Source of the DNA: Herbaspirillum hiltneri N3
GTDB lineage: Bacteria > Pseudomonadota > Gammaproteobacteria > Burkholderiales > Burkholderiaceae_D
NCBI RefSeq assembly: GCF_001267925.1
Contig: NZ_CP011409.1
Location: 1,550,001-1,614,000, forward strand
Direction of reading: 5' to 3'
Length of the DNA: 64,000 bases
The notes beneath the pieces are model-generated. The model made no database searches. It saw nothing but the letters and a program-made list of their open reading frames with translations, and was not told the origin of the DNA. Both the position numbers and the translations under genes were made by a program. Every line of letters begins with the position of its first letter. Within the stretch, counting starts at the first letter, position 1. Below, in pieces: positions 53,748-63,407 of this stretch.

Positions 53748-56700
53748 ACATTGACGAGACATCCTTGCGCCTATCGCGGCGCAGCCAAGCCTGCAAGCAG
53801 GTGCGCCATGATCGCGCTGTATTGCCTTCGTCCTTATCCTCTGAATCCGGTGCATGCACCAACCGATACAACAACGGCAGCACCAGCAACGTCAACAAGG
53901 TCGACGACAAAATCCCTCCGATGACCACGGTCGCCAGCGGCCGCTGTACTTCCGCTCCGGTGCCGGTTGCCAGCGCCATCGGCACGAATCCCAGCGACGC
54001 CACCAGCGCAGTCATCAACACCGGTCGCAGGCGCGTCATTGCGCCTTCGAAGATGGCGTCGTCGAGCGAGCGGCCTTCTTCGCGCAGGGTGCGGATGAAG
54101 GCGATCATCACCAGGCCGTTCAACACCGCCACGCCTGACAGTGCGATGAAGCCGACGGCGGCGGAGATCGACAGCGGGATGCCGCGCATGGCCAACGCCA
54201 GCACGCCGCCGGTCAGCGCGAACGGGATGCCGGTGAAGACCAGCAGGCCGTCCTTGACGTTGTTGAACATCGCAAACAGCAGCACGAACACCAACAGCAA
54301 GGCGACCGGCACGACGATTTGCAGGCGTTGTGTTGCCGACTGCAGGTTCTCGAACTGGCCGCCCCAGGCGATCCAGTAGCCGGTCGGGATTTTTACCTGT
54401 GCGGCGATGCCGGCGGCAGCGTCGTCGACGAAGGAGCCGAGGTCGCGTCCGCGCACGTTGGCGCTGACGACGACGCGGCGTTTGCCGTTTTCGCGGCTGA
54501 CCTGGTTGGGGCCGGGGGCGATGTCGAAGTCGGCGACTTCACCCAGCGGGATATAGCTGAGTTTGCCGTCGGCCTGTGGTCGTGGGATCGGCAGGCGCTT
54601 GATGGCGTCGAGGTCGTTGCGTTCGTTTTCCGGCAGCCGCACGATGATGTCGAAGCGGCGGTCGCCCTGGAACAGCGTGCCGGCTTCCTTGCCGCCGATG
54701 GCCATGGCGACGGTGTCCTGCACGTCGCCGATGTTGAGGCCGTAGCGGGCGGTCTTCTCGCGGTCTATCTTCACCGTCAGCATCGGCAGGCCGGTCGATT
54801 GCTCGACCTTGACTTCGGTCGCGCCGGGGACCTTGCCCAAGGTGGCTGCGATCTTGGCGGCGGTGTCGTTGAGCACGTCCATGTCGTCGCCGAAGACCTT
54901 GACCGCGACGTCGCTGCGCACACCCGAGATCAGTTCATTGAAACGCAACTGGATCGGTTGCGAGAACTCGTAGCTGTTGCCGGGCAGGCTGGCGACGGTC
55001 TCCTGGATGGCGGCGATCAGTTCGTCGCGTGTCTTCCTCGGCTTGGGCCAGTGGTCTTGCGGCTTGAGCATGATGTAGCCGTCGGAGATGTTCGGCGGCA
55101 TCGGGTCGGACGCCACTTCGGCGGTGCCGGTGCGGGCGAACACGCGCTCGATCTCGGGGAAGTTGTCCTTGAGCGTGCGTTCCAGCTGCTGCTGCATCTC
55201 CACCGATTGCGTCAGGCTGGTGCCGGGTATGCGCAGGGCCTGGATCGCCAGGTCGCCTTCGTTGAGGCTGGGCACGAACTCGCTGCCGAGCTTGGTGCCG
55301 AGCAGCGTACACAGGACGATTACCGCAGCTGCCAGCGACAGCACCACCGGCTTGTTGCGCAGCGAGGCTTGCAGCAGCGGCGCGTAGATGCGCTTGGCGG
55401 CGCGCATCAGAGCGTTTTCCTTTTCGTCGACCTTGTCGCCGATGAACAGCGCAATTGCCGCCGGGATGAAGGTGACCGAGAGGATCATCGCGCCCAGCAA
55501 GGCTGCGACCACGGTGAAGGCCATCGGCTGGAACATTTTGCCTTCGACGCCGGTCAGCGCAAACATCGGCAGGTACACGATCATGATGATGAGCTGGCCG
55601 AACAGCAGCGGGCGGCGCGCTTCACGCGAGGCGGCGAAGACTTCGTGGAAGCGTTCGCTGCGTGTCAGCGGCCGGCCGTGATGCTGCTGCGCGTGGGCCA
55701 GACGCCGCACGCAGTTTTCCACGATCACGACGGCGCCGTCGATGATGATGCCGAAGTCGAGCGCGCCCAGACTCAGCAGGTTGGCGCTGACGTGGTTGGA
55801 CACCATGCCGGTGAAGGTGAACAGCATCGCCAGCGGAATCACCATCGCCGTGATCACGGCCGCGCGGATGTTGCCGAGGAACAGGAACAGCACCGCGATC
55901 ACCAGCACCGCGCCTTCGATGAGGTTCTTCTTGACGGTGCTGATGGCCTTGTCGACCAGCACCGTGCGGTCGTACACGGTGACGGCCTGCACGCCTTCGG
56001 GCAGCGAGCGGTTGATCTCGGCCATCTTCTTGTCGACTGCTTGCGAGACCGTGCGGCTGTTCTGGCCGATCAGCATGAAGACGGTGCCGAGCACGACTTC
56101 GCGGCCGTTCTCGGTGGCGGCGCCGGTGCGCAGTTCGCGGCCGATGCCGACCTCGGCGACGTCGCGGATGCGGATCGCCACACCTTGCACGTTGCCGAGG
56201 ATGATGTTGCGGATGTCGTCGAGCGAGGCCACCTGGCCGGGCGCGCGGATCAGGTATTGCTCGCCGCGCTTCTCGATGTAGCCGGCGCCGACGTTGGCGT
56301 TGTTGCGCTCCAGCGCCGCCGCCACGTTTTGCAGCGTCAGACCGTAGGAGGCCAGCTTGGCCGGCGACGGTGCGACATGGTATTCCTTGGCGTAGCCGCC
56401 GATGGAATTGATCTCGGTCACGCCGGGCACGTTGCGCAGCTGCGGCTTGATGATCCAGTCCTGGATTTCGCGCAGGTCGGCGGGCGAGTAGGGCACGCCG
56501 TCGGCGTTCTTTGCGCCTTCCTTGGCTTCAACCGTCCACAGGTAGATTTCGCCGAGGCCGGTCGAGATCGGTCCCATGGCGGGATCGATGCCGGACGGCA
56601 GCTTGCTGCGCGCTTCCTGGATGCGTTCATTGACCAGCTGGCGCGCAAAGTAGATATCCGTGCCGTCCTTGAAGATGACGGTCACCTGCGACAGCCCGTA

Positions 56701-56961
56701 GCGCGACAGCGAGCGTGTCTGGTCGAGGTTGGGCAGGCCGGACATGACGGTCTCGATCGGGAAGCTGATGCGCTGCTCGGTTTCCAGCGGCGAGTAGCCG
56801 GGCGCGGAGGTGTTGATCTGCACCTGGACGTTGGTGATGTCGGGGACGGCGTCGATAGGCAGCTTCTGGTAGCTGTAGACGCCATAGGCCGCCAGGCCGA
56901 AGACGGCCAGCAAGACCAGCCATCGATGCTCGATGGCGAAGCGGATGATGCGTTCAAACAT
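53746..56961 (-). CDS. czcA: Heavy-metal RND efflux pump inner-membrane protein CzcA
   Basis: This 1071-residue proton-driven transporter of the HME-RND family exports divalent cations across the cell envelope. The N-terminus FERIIRFAIEHRWLVLLAVFGLAAYGVYSYQKLPIDAVPDITNVQVQ and the TM4 motif DFGIIIDGAVVIVEN (about residue 405) are diagnostic of the Zn/Co/Cd (CzcA) branch rather than the Cu/Ag (CusA) branch. Twelve membrane segments and two large periplasmic loops are present. It is the last gene of a czcICBA-ordered set, 53 bases after czcB, and is convergent with the three-gene island. Confidence 0.94.
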   Translation of the reverse strand: MFERIIRFAIEHRWLVLLAVFGLAAYGVYSYQKLPIDAVPDITNVQVQINTSAPGYSPLETEQRISFPIETVMSGLPNLDQTRSLSRYGLSQVTVIFKDGTDIYFARQLVNERIQEARSKLPSGIDPAMGPISTGLGEIYLWTVEAKEGAKNADGVPYSPADLREIQDWIIKPQLRNVPGVTEINSIGGYAKEYHVAPSPAKLASYGLTLQNVAAALERNNANVGAGYIEKRGEQYLIRAPGQVASLDDIRNIILGNVQGVAIRIRDVAEVGIGRELRTGAATENGREVVLGTVFMLIGQNSRTVSQAVDKKMAEINRSLPEGVQAVTVYDRTVLVDKAISTVKKNLIEGAVLVIAVLFLFLGNIRAAVITAMVIPLAMLFTFTGMVSNHVSANLLSLGALDFGIIIDGAVVIVENCVRRLAHAQQHHGRPLTRSERFHEVFAASREARRPLLFGQLIIMIVYLPMFALTGVEGKMFQPMAFTVVAALLGAMILSVTFIPAAIALFIGDKVDEKENALMRAAKRIYAPLLQASLRNKPVVLSLAAAVIVLCTLLGTKLGSEFVPSLNEGDLAIQALRIPGTSLTQSVEMQQQLERTLKDNFPEIERVFARTGTAEVASDPMPPNISDGYIMLKPQDHWPKPRKTRDELIAAIQETVASLPGNSYEFSQPIQLRFNELISGVRSDVAVKVFGDDMDVLNDTAAKIAATLGKVPGATEVKVEQSTGLPMLTVKIDREKTARYGLNIGDVQDTVAMAIGGKEAGTLFQGDRRFDIIVRLPENERNDLDAIKRLPIPRPQADGKLSYIPLGEVADFDIAPGPNQVSRENGKRRVVVSANVRGRDLGSFVDDAAAGIAAQVKIPTGYWIAWGGQFENLQSATQRLQIVVPVALLLVFVLLFAMFNNVKDGLLVFTGIPFALTGGVLALAMRGIPLSISAAVGFIALSGVAVLNGLVMIAFIRTLREEGRSLDDAIFEGAMTRLRPVLMTALVASLGFVPMALATGTGAEVQRPLATVVIGGILSSTLLTLLVLPLLYRLVHAPDSEDKDEGNTARSWRTCLQAWLRRDRRKDVSSM

Positions 56962-57014
56962 GGGAGTGTCCTTCTCGCTCGGAGTGGGAGGTGCGGTCGC
57001 TATTCAGCAGATTT

Positions 57015-58295
57015 TTAATGCGCATGTTCGGCGCTCCCTTTACCCAGTTCGGCCTTGATGACGAAGCTGCCTGCGGCGGCGTAGACATCGCCCGCGCTGA
57101 GGCCCTTGAGGATTTCCACACGCTTGCCGTCGCTGCGGCCGGGCGTGACTTCCTGCTTGCGGAAGCCGTCGGCGACGCGCACGAAGACGACCTGTTTCTG
57201 CTCGACCGACTGCACCGCATCGGCGGCGACGGCGAGTGCGACGTCGGTTTCCTGCGCCAGCACGTCGACATTGACGAACAGGCCGGGACGCCAGGCGTTG
57301 CCGGGATTGGGCAGGACCACGTGGGCCTTGGCGGTGCGCGTCTGTTCGCCCAGCAGGGCGCCGACGTAGGCGATCTTGCCGTTGGCGCTGGAGGCGAATG
57401 CGGTGGCGTTGACGGTGACGCTTTCGCCGACGCGCACGGCGTTCATGTCGCGGGCGGCGACCGTCATCTCGGCCCAGACGCTGGACAGGTCGGAGATGGT
57501 GAAGATGCTGGCATCTTCCTTCACGGCTTCACCGAGCGCGAGATGCTTCTCCACGACGATGCCGTCGAAGGGGGCGCGGATTTCGTAGCGGTTCAGTCCT
57601 GAAGCGCTGGCGCCTGCGCCGATGGCGGCCAGCTTTTGCTGCGCATTGCGCACGGCGATTTCAGCTTCCTTCAGCGCTTGTCCGGCTTGCAGGTAGTCTT
57701 GCTCGGCGGAGATCTTTTCCTGCCACAAGGTTTTTTCGCGCGCGTGGGTTGCCTGCGCCAGCGTCAGTCGCTGCTGCGCATTCAGCAACTCGCTGCGTTG
57801 TTCCGACAACGTGCTGCTGCTGACGATGGCGAGCACTTGCCCCTTCTTTACCTGCTGGCCGAGATTGGCGCTGACCGATTCGACCACGCCGTTGACCTTG
57901 GGCACCACGTGCGCGGTGCGGTCCTGGTTGAAGCGAATTTCGCCGGGCAGTTGCAGGCTGGTGCGGATGCGGCCGGGGGCGGCGGTATCGAGGACGATGC
58001 CGGCGGTTTTGAGTTGCTGGTCGCTGAAGGCGATCTTGCTGTCTTCGTCGTGACCCTTTCCATCGTGACCCTTTTCATCGTGGTCGTCGTCTTTGTGATC
58101 CTTGTCTTCGTCGTGGCCGCCTTTGGCTTCCTTGTGATCGTCCTTGGTCGTCTTTTCTGCGGCGTGGTTATGGCCGCTTTCGGCATGGGCGTCGGCCGGT
58201 GCAGATTTGCTTGCGCCGCTGAACAGGATCAGTGCGGCCAGCAGCGCCGTGATGGCCACAATCGCGGCGATGGTGAGTTTCTGTTTCTTGGTCAT
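57015..58295 (-). CDS. czcB: Metal efflux membrane-fusion protein CzcB
   Basis: This 426-residue periplasmic adaptor links CzcA to the outer-membrane channel. One N-terminal membrane anchor (IAAIVAITALLAALILF) is followed by a remarkable His/Asp/Lys-rich stretch (about residues 37-90, with HNHAAEK and repeats such as KDHKDDDHDEKGHDGKGHDE) that probably binds metal. Then come the lipoyl-like and alpha-hairpin domains (VPKVNGVVESVSANLGQQVKKGQVLAIVSS) and beta-barrel (YEIRAPFDGIVVEKHLALGEAV). No good Shine-Dalgarno is seen, and the start is set by the membrane anchor. Confidence 0.93.
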   Translation of the reverse strand: MTKKQKLTIAAIVAITALLAALILFSGASKSAPADAHAESGHNHAAEKTTKDDHKEAKGGHDEDKDHKDDDHDEKGHDGKGHDEDSKIAFSDQQLKTAGIVLDTAAPGRIRTSLQLPGEIRFNQDRTAHVVPKVNGVVESVSANLGQQVKKGQVLAIVSSSTLSEQRSELLNAQQRLTLAQATHAREKTLWQEKISAEQDYLQAGQALKEAEIAVRNAQQKLAAIGAGASASGLNRYEIRAPFDGIVVEKHLALGEAVKEDASIFTISDLSSVWAEMTVAARDMNAVRVGESVTVNATAFASSANGKIAYVGALLGEQTRTAKAHVVLPNPGNAWRPGLFVNVDVLAQETDVALAVAADAVQSVEQKQVVFVRVADGFRKQEVTPGRSDGKRVEILKGLSAGDVYAAAGSFVIKAELGKGSAEHAH

Positions 58296-58307
58296 GATGG
58301 CGTCCGG

Positions 58308-59540
58308 TTATTGGTTGGGGCCGGCGGAACCGAGCAGGCGCTCCAGTTCGGCCGAGGCAAGGTGGGCGTCGGAGATCGCGCGCAGGTATTGCGAGCGCGC
58401 CTGGAACAAGGTGCGCTGGGCGTCCAGCACTTCCAGGAAATTGAACTTGCCGAGTTCGAAGCCCTTGCCGGCGGCGGCATAGGCGCTCTGTGCTCCGGGC
58501 AGGATGTCGCTGTGCAGGACGGCAACTTCGGCGTGGGCGTTGCGCAGCTTTTCATAGGCCTGCGCGATGTCGGTGCGCATGCGCGTCTCCGCAGCGGCGA
58601 GTTCATCGCGTGCCTTGTCTGTGCGGCGCAGGGCTTCTTCGAGATTGCCGCGATTGCTGTCGAGGAAGGGCAGCGGCATCGACACGCCGACCACCCACAT
58701 GCTGCGGCCGGCTTCTTCGTCGCGCTTCCTGCCCAGGCTCAGCGTGGCGTCGGGAATACGCTTGCTGCTCTCGATCTTGCTCAAGGCCTGGCGACGTTCG
58801 ACTTCGAGCCGGGCCAGCCGCAGTTGCGGCGCGTCGGCGCTGCGCCCGGCGATATCGGCGATGGCGGGCAGCGGCGGCAATTGCCCGGCAGCGCCTTCGG
58901 CCAGCGTGAAGTGTGGCTGGGCGTTGCCCCACAGTCCGGCGAGGCGGCGGCGCGCGAGGTCGAGTTCGCCGTCGGCCTGGCTCAGCTCCAGCCGGGCCGA
59001 GGCAGCGGCAACGCGCGCCCGGGTCTCTTCCACCGGCGAGATCTTGCCGGCGGTGACGCGACGGCCGGTGGCGTCGGCGGCGCTACAGGCCAGATCGGCG
59101 GATTCTTGCGCCAGGCGTCGGCGTTCCTGTGCCGTCAGCACGGCGAAGAACGCAGACGTGGCGGCAGTGCGGATTTCATCGCGCCGGATGGCAAGCTCGA
59201 TGCGGGCAGCCTCGCGTGAACGTTCGGCGGCGCCGATGCGGGCGGCGCGCTTGCCGCCGAGTTCAATCGGCTGGTTGAGCTGGATGGTGGTGGTGCGCGT
59301 GCTTTTGCGCGTGTCTTCCATCAGCGTCGACAGTTCGGGATTGGGGCGTGCGCCGGCTTGCGCGACGGTGGCGTCGACCGCCTCAAGTTCATGCCGGGCG
59401 GCGGACAGTTCGGGGTTGTTGTCGAGCGCGAGCGCGACGGCGTTGCTCAGCGTCAGGGGCGTCGCCGCCTCCTGCGCATGCGTGTAGGCCGGACAGGCGA
59501 GCAGAAGCGCCAGTCCCAGCGGATAGAAACGGGTGTACAT
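58308..59540 (-). CDS. czcC: Outer-membrane efflux channel CzcC (TolC family)
   Basis: This 410-residue outer-membrane factor has a signal peptide ending near YTHAQ. The OEP coiled-coil repeats are visible: LTLSNAVALALDNNPELSAARHELEAVDATVAQAGARPNPELS and the second repeat LDSNRGNLEEALRRTDKARDELAAAETRMRTDIAQAYEKLRN. The protein trimerises to form the exit duct for the CzcAB pump. GGAG precedes the ATG by 7 bases. It lies 12 bases upstream of czcB. Confidence 0.93.
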   Translation of the reverse strand: MYTRFYPLGLALLLACPAYTHAQEAATPLTLSNAVALALDNNPELSAARHELEAVDATVAQAGARPNPELSTLMEDTRKSTRTTTIQLNQPIELGGKRAARIGAAERSREAARIELAIRRDEIRTAATSAFFAVLTAQERRRLAQESADLACSAADATGRRVTAGKISPVEETRARVAAASARLELSQADGELDLARRRLAGLWGNAQPHFTLAEGAAGQLPPLPAIADIAGRSADAPQLRLARLEVERRQALSKIESSKRIPDATLSLGRKRDEEAGRSMWVVGVSMPLPFLDSNRGNLEEALRRTDKARDELAAAETRMRTDIAQAYEKLRNAHAEVAVLHSDILPGAQSAYAAAGKGFELGKFNFLEVLDAQRTLFQARSQYLRAISDAHLASAELERLLGSAGPNQ

Positions 59541-59617
59541 CGAATTCTCCGGACAAGAGGGAAGGAATTCGGCGAGCGGTCAGCAGTGTAATGAAAAGAG
59601 AGAGACGACTCGCCGGC

Positions 59618-59977
59618 TTAAGCGGCGAGCATCCAGTCGGGCTCTTCCGGAGATTCCCCGATGTGGGAGAGATACAGCGGGAGTAATGAAGGCGTGAAGC
59701 TGCTTTTTTCCTGCGCCGGCGGCGTCCATGCCGCGTGCGAATTCATCGGCTTGCTGCAGGAGAAATGGCAGAAGCTGCAATCGGCGTCGCTGCCGGTGTT
59801 GAATTTGCTGTCGTCGCTATTGTCCGGTTGTTGATCCTGCTTGCTATCGGCAGCGGCGTGATGGCCGACGTGCTGTGCAACGGGATCGCTTTCATGCTGG
59901 CAATACGACGCCACCGCCGCCCAGGAAAACTGGAAGGGCAGCAGCATCAGCAGGAAAATGAGGGCGTAGCGTTTCAT
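59618..59977 (-). CDS. czcI: CzcI-like periplasmic metal-resistance protein
   Basis: This 119-residue secreted protein has a signal peptide (residues 1-20, ending SWA-A). The mature part is rich in His and Cys (SYCQHESDPVAQHVGHHAA and CSFCHFSCSKP), as expected for CzcI, a putative regulator or metal-binding component encoded at the head of czcICBA in Cupriavidus. It is 77 bases upstream of czcC. No Shine-Dalgarno is obvious before the ATG. The short upstream gap to the MFS gene (40 bases) leaves little room for a separate promoter. Confidence 0.8.
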   Translation of the reverse strand: MKRYALIFLLMLLPFQFSWAAVASYCQHESDPVAQHVGHHAAADSKQDQQPDNSDDSKFNTGSDADCSFCHFSCSKPMNSHAAWTPPAQEKSSFTPSLLPLYLSHIGESPEEPDWMLAA

Positions 59978-60017
59978 GGCAGGGCATTATAGCCGCACTT
60001 TTTCAAGACCAGTCGAA

Positions 60018-61178
60018 TCACGCTGCGGCGCGCGCCGCACGCCGATCCAGCAAGGCCGAAGTCAGCACCGTCAGAAAGGCCAGCACCGATACGCCCGCGC
60101 CCAGCAGCGGCAGGTCGGTCAGCGGCAGGCCCGCCGAAATCGCCAGTCCGCCCAGCCAGGCGCCGGTCGCATTGCCGACGTTGAACGCGCCCTGGTTGAG
60201 CGTCGATGCCAGGTTCGGCGCATCCCTGGCTTTGTCCAGCACGCGGATCTGCGCGGCCGGCACGACGGCGAACGAGAAGGCGCCCCAGACGAACATGGTC
60301 ATCAGCGTCGGAATCTGGTGATGGCTGCTCCACGAGAACTGCACCAGGATGAGCGCGATGCAGACGAACATCGAGAACAGCACCGGCATCAATCGCCAGT
60401 CCGCCAGGCGTCCGCCGATCAGGCCGCCGACCGTGATGCCGGCGCCGAACAGCAGCAGCACCCAGCTTTCCTGATGTGCCGTGAAACCGGTGACGTCGAG
60501 CAGGATGTAGGCGATGTAGGTAAGCACGCTGAACATGCTGACCGATGCCAGCGTGCTGGTCAGCAGTGCGAGCTGCACCTGTGGATGGACGATGGCGCGG
60601 AATTCCTTGAAGATGCTGCCGCCTTGCATGGCGATTTTCTTCGGCAGGCAGATCCACAGCATGATCACGGCGGCCAGGCCGATCAGCGTGATCACGCCGA
60701 AGGTCGAGCGCCAGCCGGCAGCGTGGCCGAGTGCGGTGCCGAACGGCACGCCGAGGATGTTGGCGACGGTCAGGCCGGTGAACATCAGCGCCACGGCTTG
60801 CGCACGCTTTTCGCGCGGCACCAGTTCGGCGGCGACCACAGAGCCGATGCCGAAGAACGCGGCATGGCAGAACGCCGTTACCACGCGCGCCACCATCAGG
60901 AAGTTGTAGCTCGGCGCAATCGCGCACAGCACGTTGCCGAGGATGAACAGGCACATCAGGCCGACCAGCGCGCGTTTGCGCTGCCATTTGGCGGTGACGA
61001 TCGCCAGCACCGGCGCACCGGCCGCCACGCCCAGCGCGTAGCCGGATACCAGCATGCCTGCCGCCGGCGCAGAGACGCCGAGATCGCGCGCAACATCAGG
61101 CAGCAGCCCCATGATGACGAATTCTGTAGTGCCGATGCCGAAGGCGGCGACGGCGAGCGCGAAGAGGGGCCAATGCAT
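60018..61178 (-). CDS. MFS exporter, DHA1 family (AraJ/YdhP-like)
   Basis: This 386-residue transporter has 12 membrane segments. It begins MHWPLFALAVAAFGIGTTEFVIMGLLPDVARDLGVS, with the motif GTTEFVIMGLLP typical of the AraJ/YdhP sugar-efflux and drug-efflux branch. The loop 2-3 motif (AIVTAKWQRKRALVGLM) and motif C region (ANILGVPFGTALG) are present. An ATG 40 codons upstream is in frame, but CAGGA stands before the ATG at 61178, which also begins the first membrane helix. It is probably unrelated to the czc genes in function, though on the same strand and only 40 bases before czcI. Confidence 0.87.
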   Translation of the reverse strand: MHWPLFALAVAAFGIGTTEFVIMGLLPDVARDLGVSAPAAGMLVSGYALGVAAGAPVLAIVTAKWQRKRALVGLMCLFILGNVLCAIAPSYNFLMVARVVTAFCHAAFFGIGSVVAAELVPREKRAQAVALMFTGLTVANILGVPFGTALGHAAGWRSTFGVITLIGLAAVIMLWICLPKKIAMQGGSIFKEFRAIVHPQVQLALLTSTLASVSMFSVLTYIAYILLDVTGFTAHQESWVLLLFGAGITVGGLIGGRLADWRLMPVLFSMFVCIALILVQFSWSSHHQIPTLMTMFVWGAFSFAVVPAAQIRVLDKARDAPNLASTLNQGAFNVGNATGAWLGGLAISAGLPLTDLPLLGAGVSVLAFLTVLTSALLDRRAARAAA

Positions 61179-61378
61179 GATGAATCCTGTGGAATTGCTA
61201 CGGAGGGAAACCGCTATTTTACGTGGCTGCGGCCCGGTCTGCTGAGCAGATGCGGGCCGCATGGATGAAATATATTGAAGAGGACAATACGATTTCAATA
61301 AACAAAACCAGATCGGAATGAGGTGGCGTACGAGAAAAACTTAAGAGACCGAAATCTGTTCCTGGTCCGTAGCGAGGA

Positions 61379-61470
61379 GGGCGTCAGCCGCCGCCGACCG
61401 GAGCGCAAGGACCGCAACGTACTTTTAGTACGTGAGGATCCTGAGCACCGTACGACGGCGGATCACGCCC
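61379..61470. repeat. Long extragenic hairpin / REP-like element
   Basis: A 92-base inverted structure has outer arms GGGCGT/ACGCCC and CCGCCG/CGGCGG, an inner AGGA/TCCT helix and a central perfect dyad ACGTACT-TTT-AGTACGT (61417-61433). It fills most of the gap between the MFS gene and the dgoD stop codon, is GC-rich and carries no terminator T-tract. The layered symmetry suggests a mobile or repeated extragenic palindrome. Whether it recurs in the genome cannot be seen from this window. Confidence 0.6.
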
Positions 61471-61495
61471 CCGCAGTAGGACTAGGAGCAGATTT

Positions 61496-62644
61496 TTACC
61501 ATTCTGCGAAGCTGCCGTCTTTATGTCGCCAGATCGGATTGCGCCAGCGATGGCCGACTTCGGCGCGCTGCCTGACATACTCTTCATTGATCTCGATGCC
61601 GAGGCCCGGACCGTTCGGGATGGTGACGTAACCATCCTTGTAGCTGAACACGTCGGCATCGGTGACGTAGTCAAGCAGGTCATTGCTTTCGTTGTAGTGG
61701 ATGCCCAGGCTTTGTTCCTGGATGAAGGCGTTGTACGACACCGCATCGACTTGCAGGCAAGCCGCCAGCGCAATCGGTCCCAGCGGGCAATGCAACGCCA
61801 GTGCGACGTCGTAGGCTTCGGCCATGGTGGCGATCTTGCGCGTCTCGGTGATGCCGCCGGCGTGCGAGACGTCGGGCTGGATGATGTCGACGTAGCCTTC
61901 GCTGAGGATGCGCTTGAAGTCCCAGCGCGAGTACAGGCGCTCGCCCAGCGCGATCGGCGTGCCGGTGAGGTGGGCGATTTCCTTGAGCGCTTCGTAGTTC
62001 TCGCTGAGCACCGGTTCTTCGATGAACATCAGTTTGTACTGTTCGAGTTCCTTGACCAGCACCTTGGCCATGGGCTTGTGCACGCGGCCGTGGAAGTCGA
62101 CGCCGATGCCGACGTTGGGGCCGACCGCTTCACGCACGGCGGCAACGTTGGCCAGCGTGAGTTCGACCTTGTCCCAGGTGTCGATGAACTGCATTTCTTC
62201 GGTGCCGTTCATCTTGACGGCGGTGAAGCCGCGCGCCACCGCATCCTTGGCGGCCTTCGCGGTGTCGGCCGGCCGGTCGCCGCCGATCCACGAATACACG
62301 CGGATGCTGTCGCGCACCGGGCCGCCCAGCAACTGGTTGACCGGCAGGCCGAGCGCCTTTCCCTTGATGTCCCACAAAGCCTGATCGATGCCGGCGAGCG
62401 CGCTCATGTGGATCGCGCCGCCGCGGTAAAAACCGCCGCGGTAGAGCACGGTCCAGTGATCTTCGATGTTGCGCGGGTCCTTGCCGATCAGGTAATCGGC
62501 CAGTTCTTCAACGGCGGCGGCGACGCTGTGTGCGCGGCCTTCGACCACCGGTTCGCCCCAGCCGACGATGCCTTCATCGGTTTCGATCTTGAGGAAGCAC
62601 CAGCGCGGTGGCACGATAAAGGTAGTCAGTTTTGTGATTTTCAT
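61496..62644 (-). CDS. dgoD: D-galactonate dehydratase
   Basis: This enolase-superfamily (mandelate racemase subgroup) enzyme dehydrates D-galactonate to 2-keto-3-deoxygalactonate. The 382-residue length equals that of E. coli DgoD. Matching segments are [105 protein letters not shown] and the C-terminal [16 protein letters not shown]. Metal and general-base positions appear preserved. The start at 62644 is fixed by this alignment, although its Shine-Dalgarno is poor. It is the last gene of the dgoKAD order. Confidence 0.95.
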   Translation of the reverse strand: MKITKLTTFIVPPRWCFLKIETDEGIVGWGEPVVEGRAHSVAAAVEELADYLIGKDPRNIEDHWTVLYRGGFYRGGAIHMSALAGIDQALWDIKGKALGLPVNQLLGGPVRDSIRVYSWIGGDRPADTAKAAKDAVARGFTAVKMNGTEEMQFIDTWDKVELTLANVAAVREAVGPNVGIGVDFHGRVHKPMAKVLVKELEQYKLMFIEEPVLSENYEALKEIAHLTGTPIALGERLYSRWDFKRILSEGYVDIIQPDVSHAGGITETRKIATMAEAYDVALALHCPLGPIALAACLQVDAVSYNAFIQEQSLGIHYNESNDLLDYVTDADVFSYKDGYVTIPNGPGLGIEINEEYVRQRAEVGHRWRNPIWRHKDGSFAEW

Positions 62645-62749
62645 CGGAGATGATCCGTTCTGAGAAAAAGCGCCCATTCTTGCGGCGGGCTGGTTAAGGA
62701 GCGTCCGGTCGTCACGCTCATGTTCGCGACCCTGCGACCGGCTTCTTTT

Positions 62750-63403
62750 TTAGGTGGTCGGTGTGGATGCACCGTGACGGGTTTGCCAGGCGCTGACGAA
62801 GGCCTTGGCGTTCTCGGCGACGGTGGCGGCCGTCATGCCCGGCTTGAACAGCGCCGAGCCGAGACCGAAACCGGATGCGCCGGCATTGACGAACACCGAT
62901 ACGCTGCTGGGCATGATGCCGCCTACCGGCAGCAGCGCGACCGAGGCCGGGATGACTGCGCGCCAGGCTTTGACGACGTGCGGTCCGAGCTGCTCGGCCG
63001 GAAACATCTTGAGCACGTCGGCGCCGGCGGCCAGCGCGGCAAATGCTTCGGTCACGGTGGCAACGCCGGGGGCGCTGCACAGACCGGCATCCTTGGCGGC
63101 GCCGATGACGCGCGCATCGCTGTGCGGCATGACGATCAGTTCGCCGCCCGCGGCCTTGACCTGGGCGACTTGTTCGGGGCTGAGCACGGTGCCTGCGCCG
63201 ATCACGCAATCGGCCGGCAGCGTGCGGCGCAGCGTGGCGATGCTTTGCAGCGGTTCAGGCGAGTTGAGCGGTACTTCGATGACGCGGAAGCCGGCTTCAT
63301 ACAAGGCCTTGCCGATGGCTTCGACTTCGTCGGGACGGACGCCGCGCAGGATGGCGATCAGGCCGCAGTGCTGCAGGGCTTGCTGGAAATGATTCTTCGG
63401 CAT
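62750..63403 (-). CDS. dgoA: 2-dehydro-3-deoxy-6-phosphogalactonate aldolase
   Basis: This 217-residue class I aldolase cleaves KDPGal into pyruvate and glyceraldehyde 3-phosphate. It has the KDPG/KDPGal aldolase signature: GLIAILRGVRPDEVEAIGKALYEAGFRVIEVPLNSPEPLQSI with the catalytic Glu (VIEVPLNS, typical of the galacto form), GAGTVLSPEQV, and the Schiff-base Lys in DVLKMFPAEQLGP. The context (dgoK upstream, dgoD downstream) supports the galactonate rather than gluconate version. It starts 4 bases after the dgoK stop and is therefore co-translated. Confidence 0.94.
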   Translation of the reverse strand: MPKNHFQQALQHCGLIAILRGVRPDEVEAIGKALYEAGFRVIEVPLNSPEPLQSIATLRRTLPADCVIGAGTVLSPEQVAQVKAAGGELIVMPHSDARVIGAAKDAGLCSAPGVATVTEAFAALAAGADVLKMFPAEQLGPHVVKAWRAVIPASVALLPVGGIMPSSVSVFVNAGASGFGLGSALFKPGMTAATVAENAKAFVSAWQTRHGASTPTT

Positions 63404-63407
63404 GATT

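Noticed and set aside
62706..62752. Hairpin CCGGTCG/CGACCGG with a T-tract between dgoD and dgoA
   Set aside because: The T-tract is on the plus strand, where no gene is transcribed toward it; on the minus (operon) strand there is no T-tract. At most it is an mRNA-processing hairpin, so I did not list it as a terminator.
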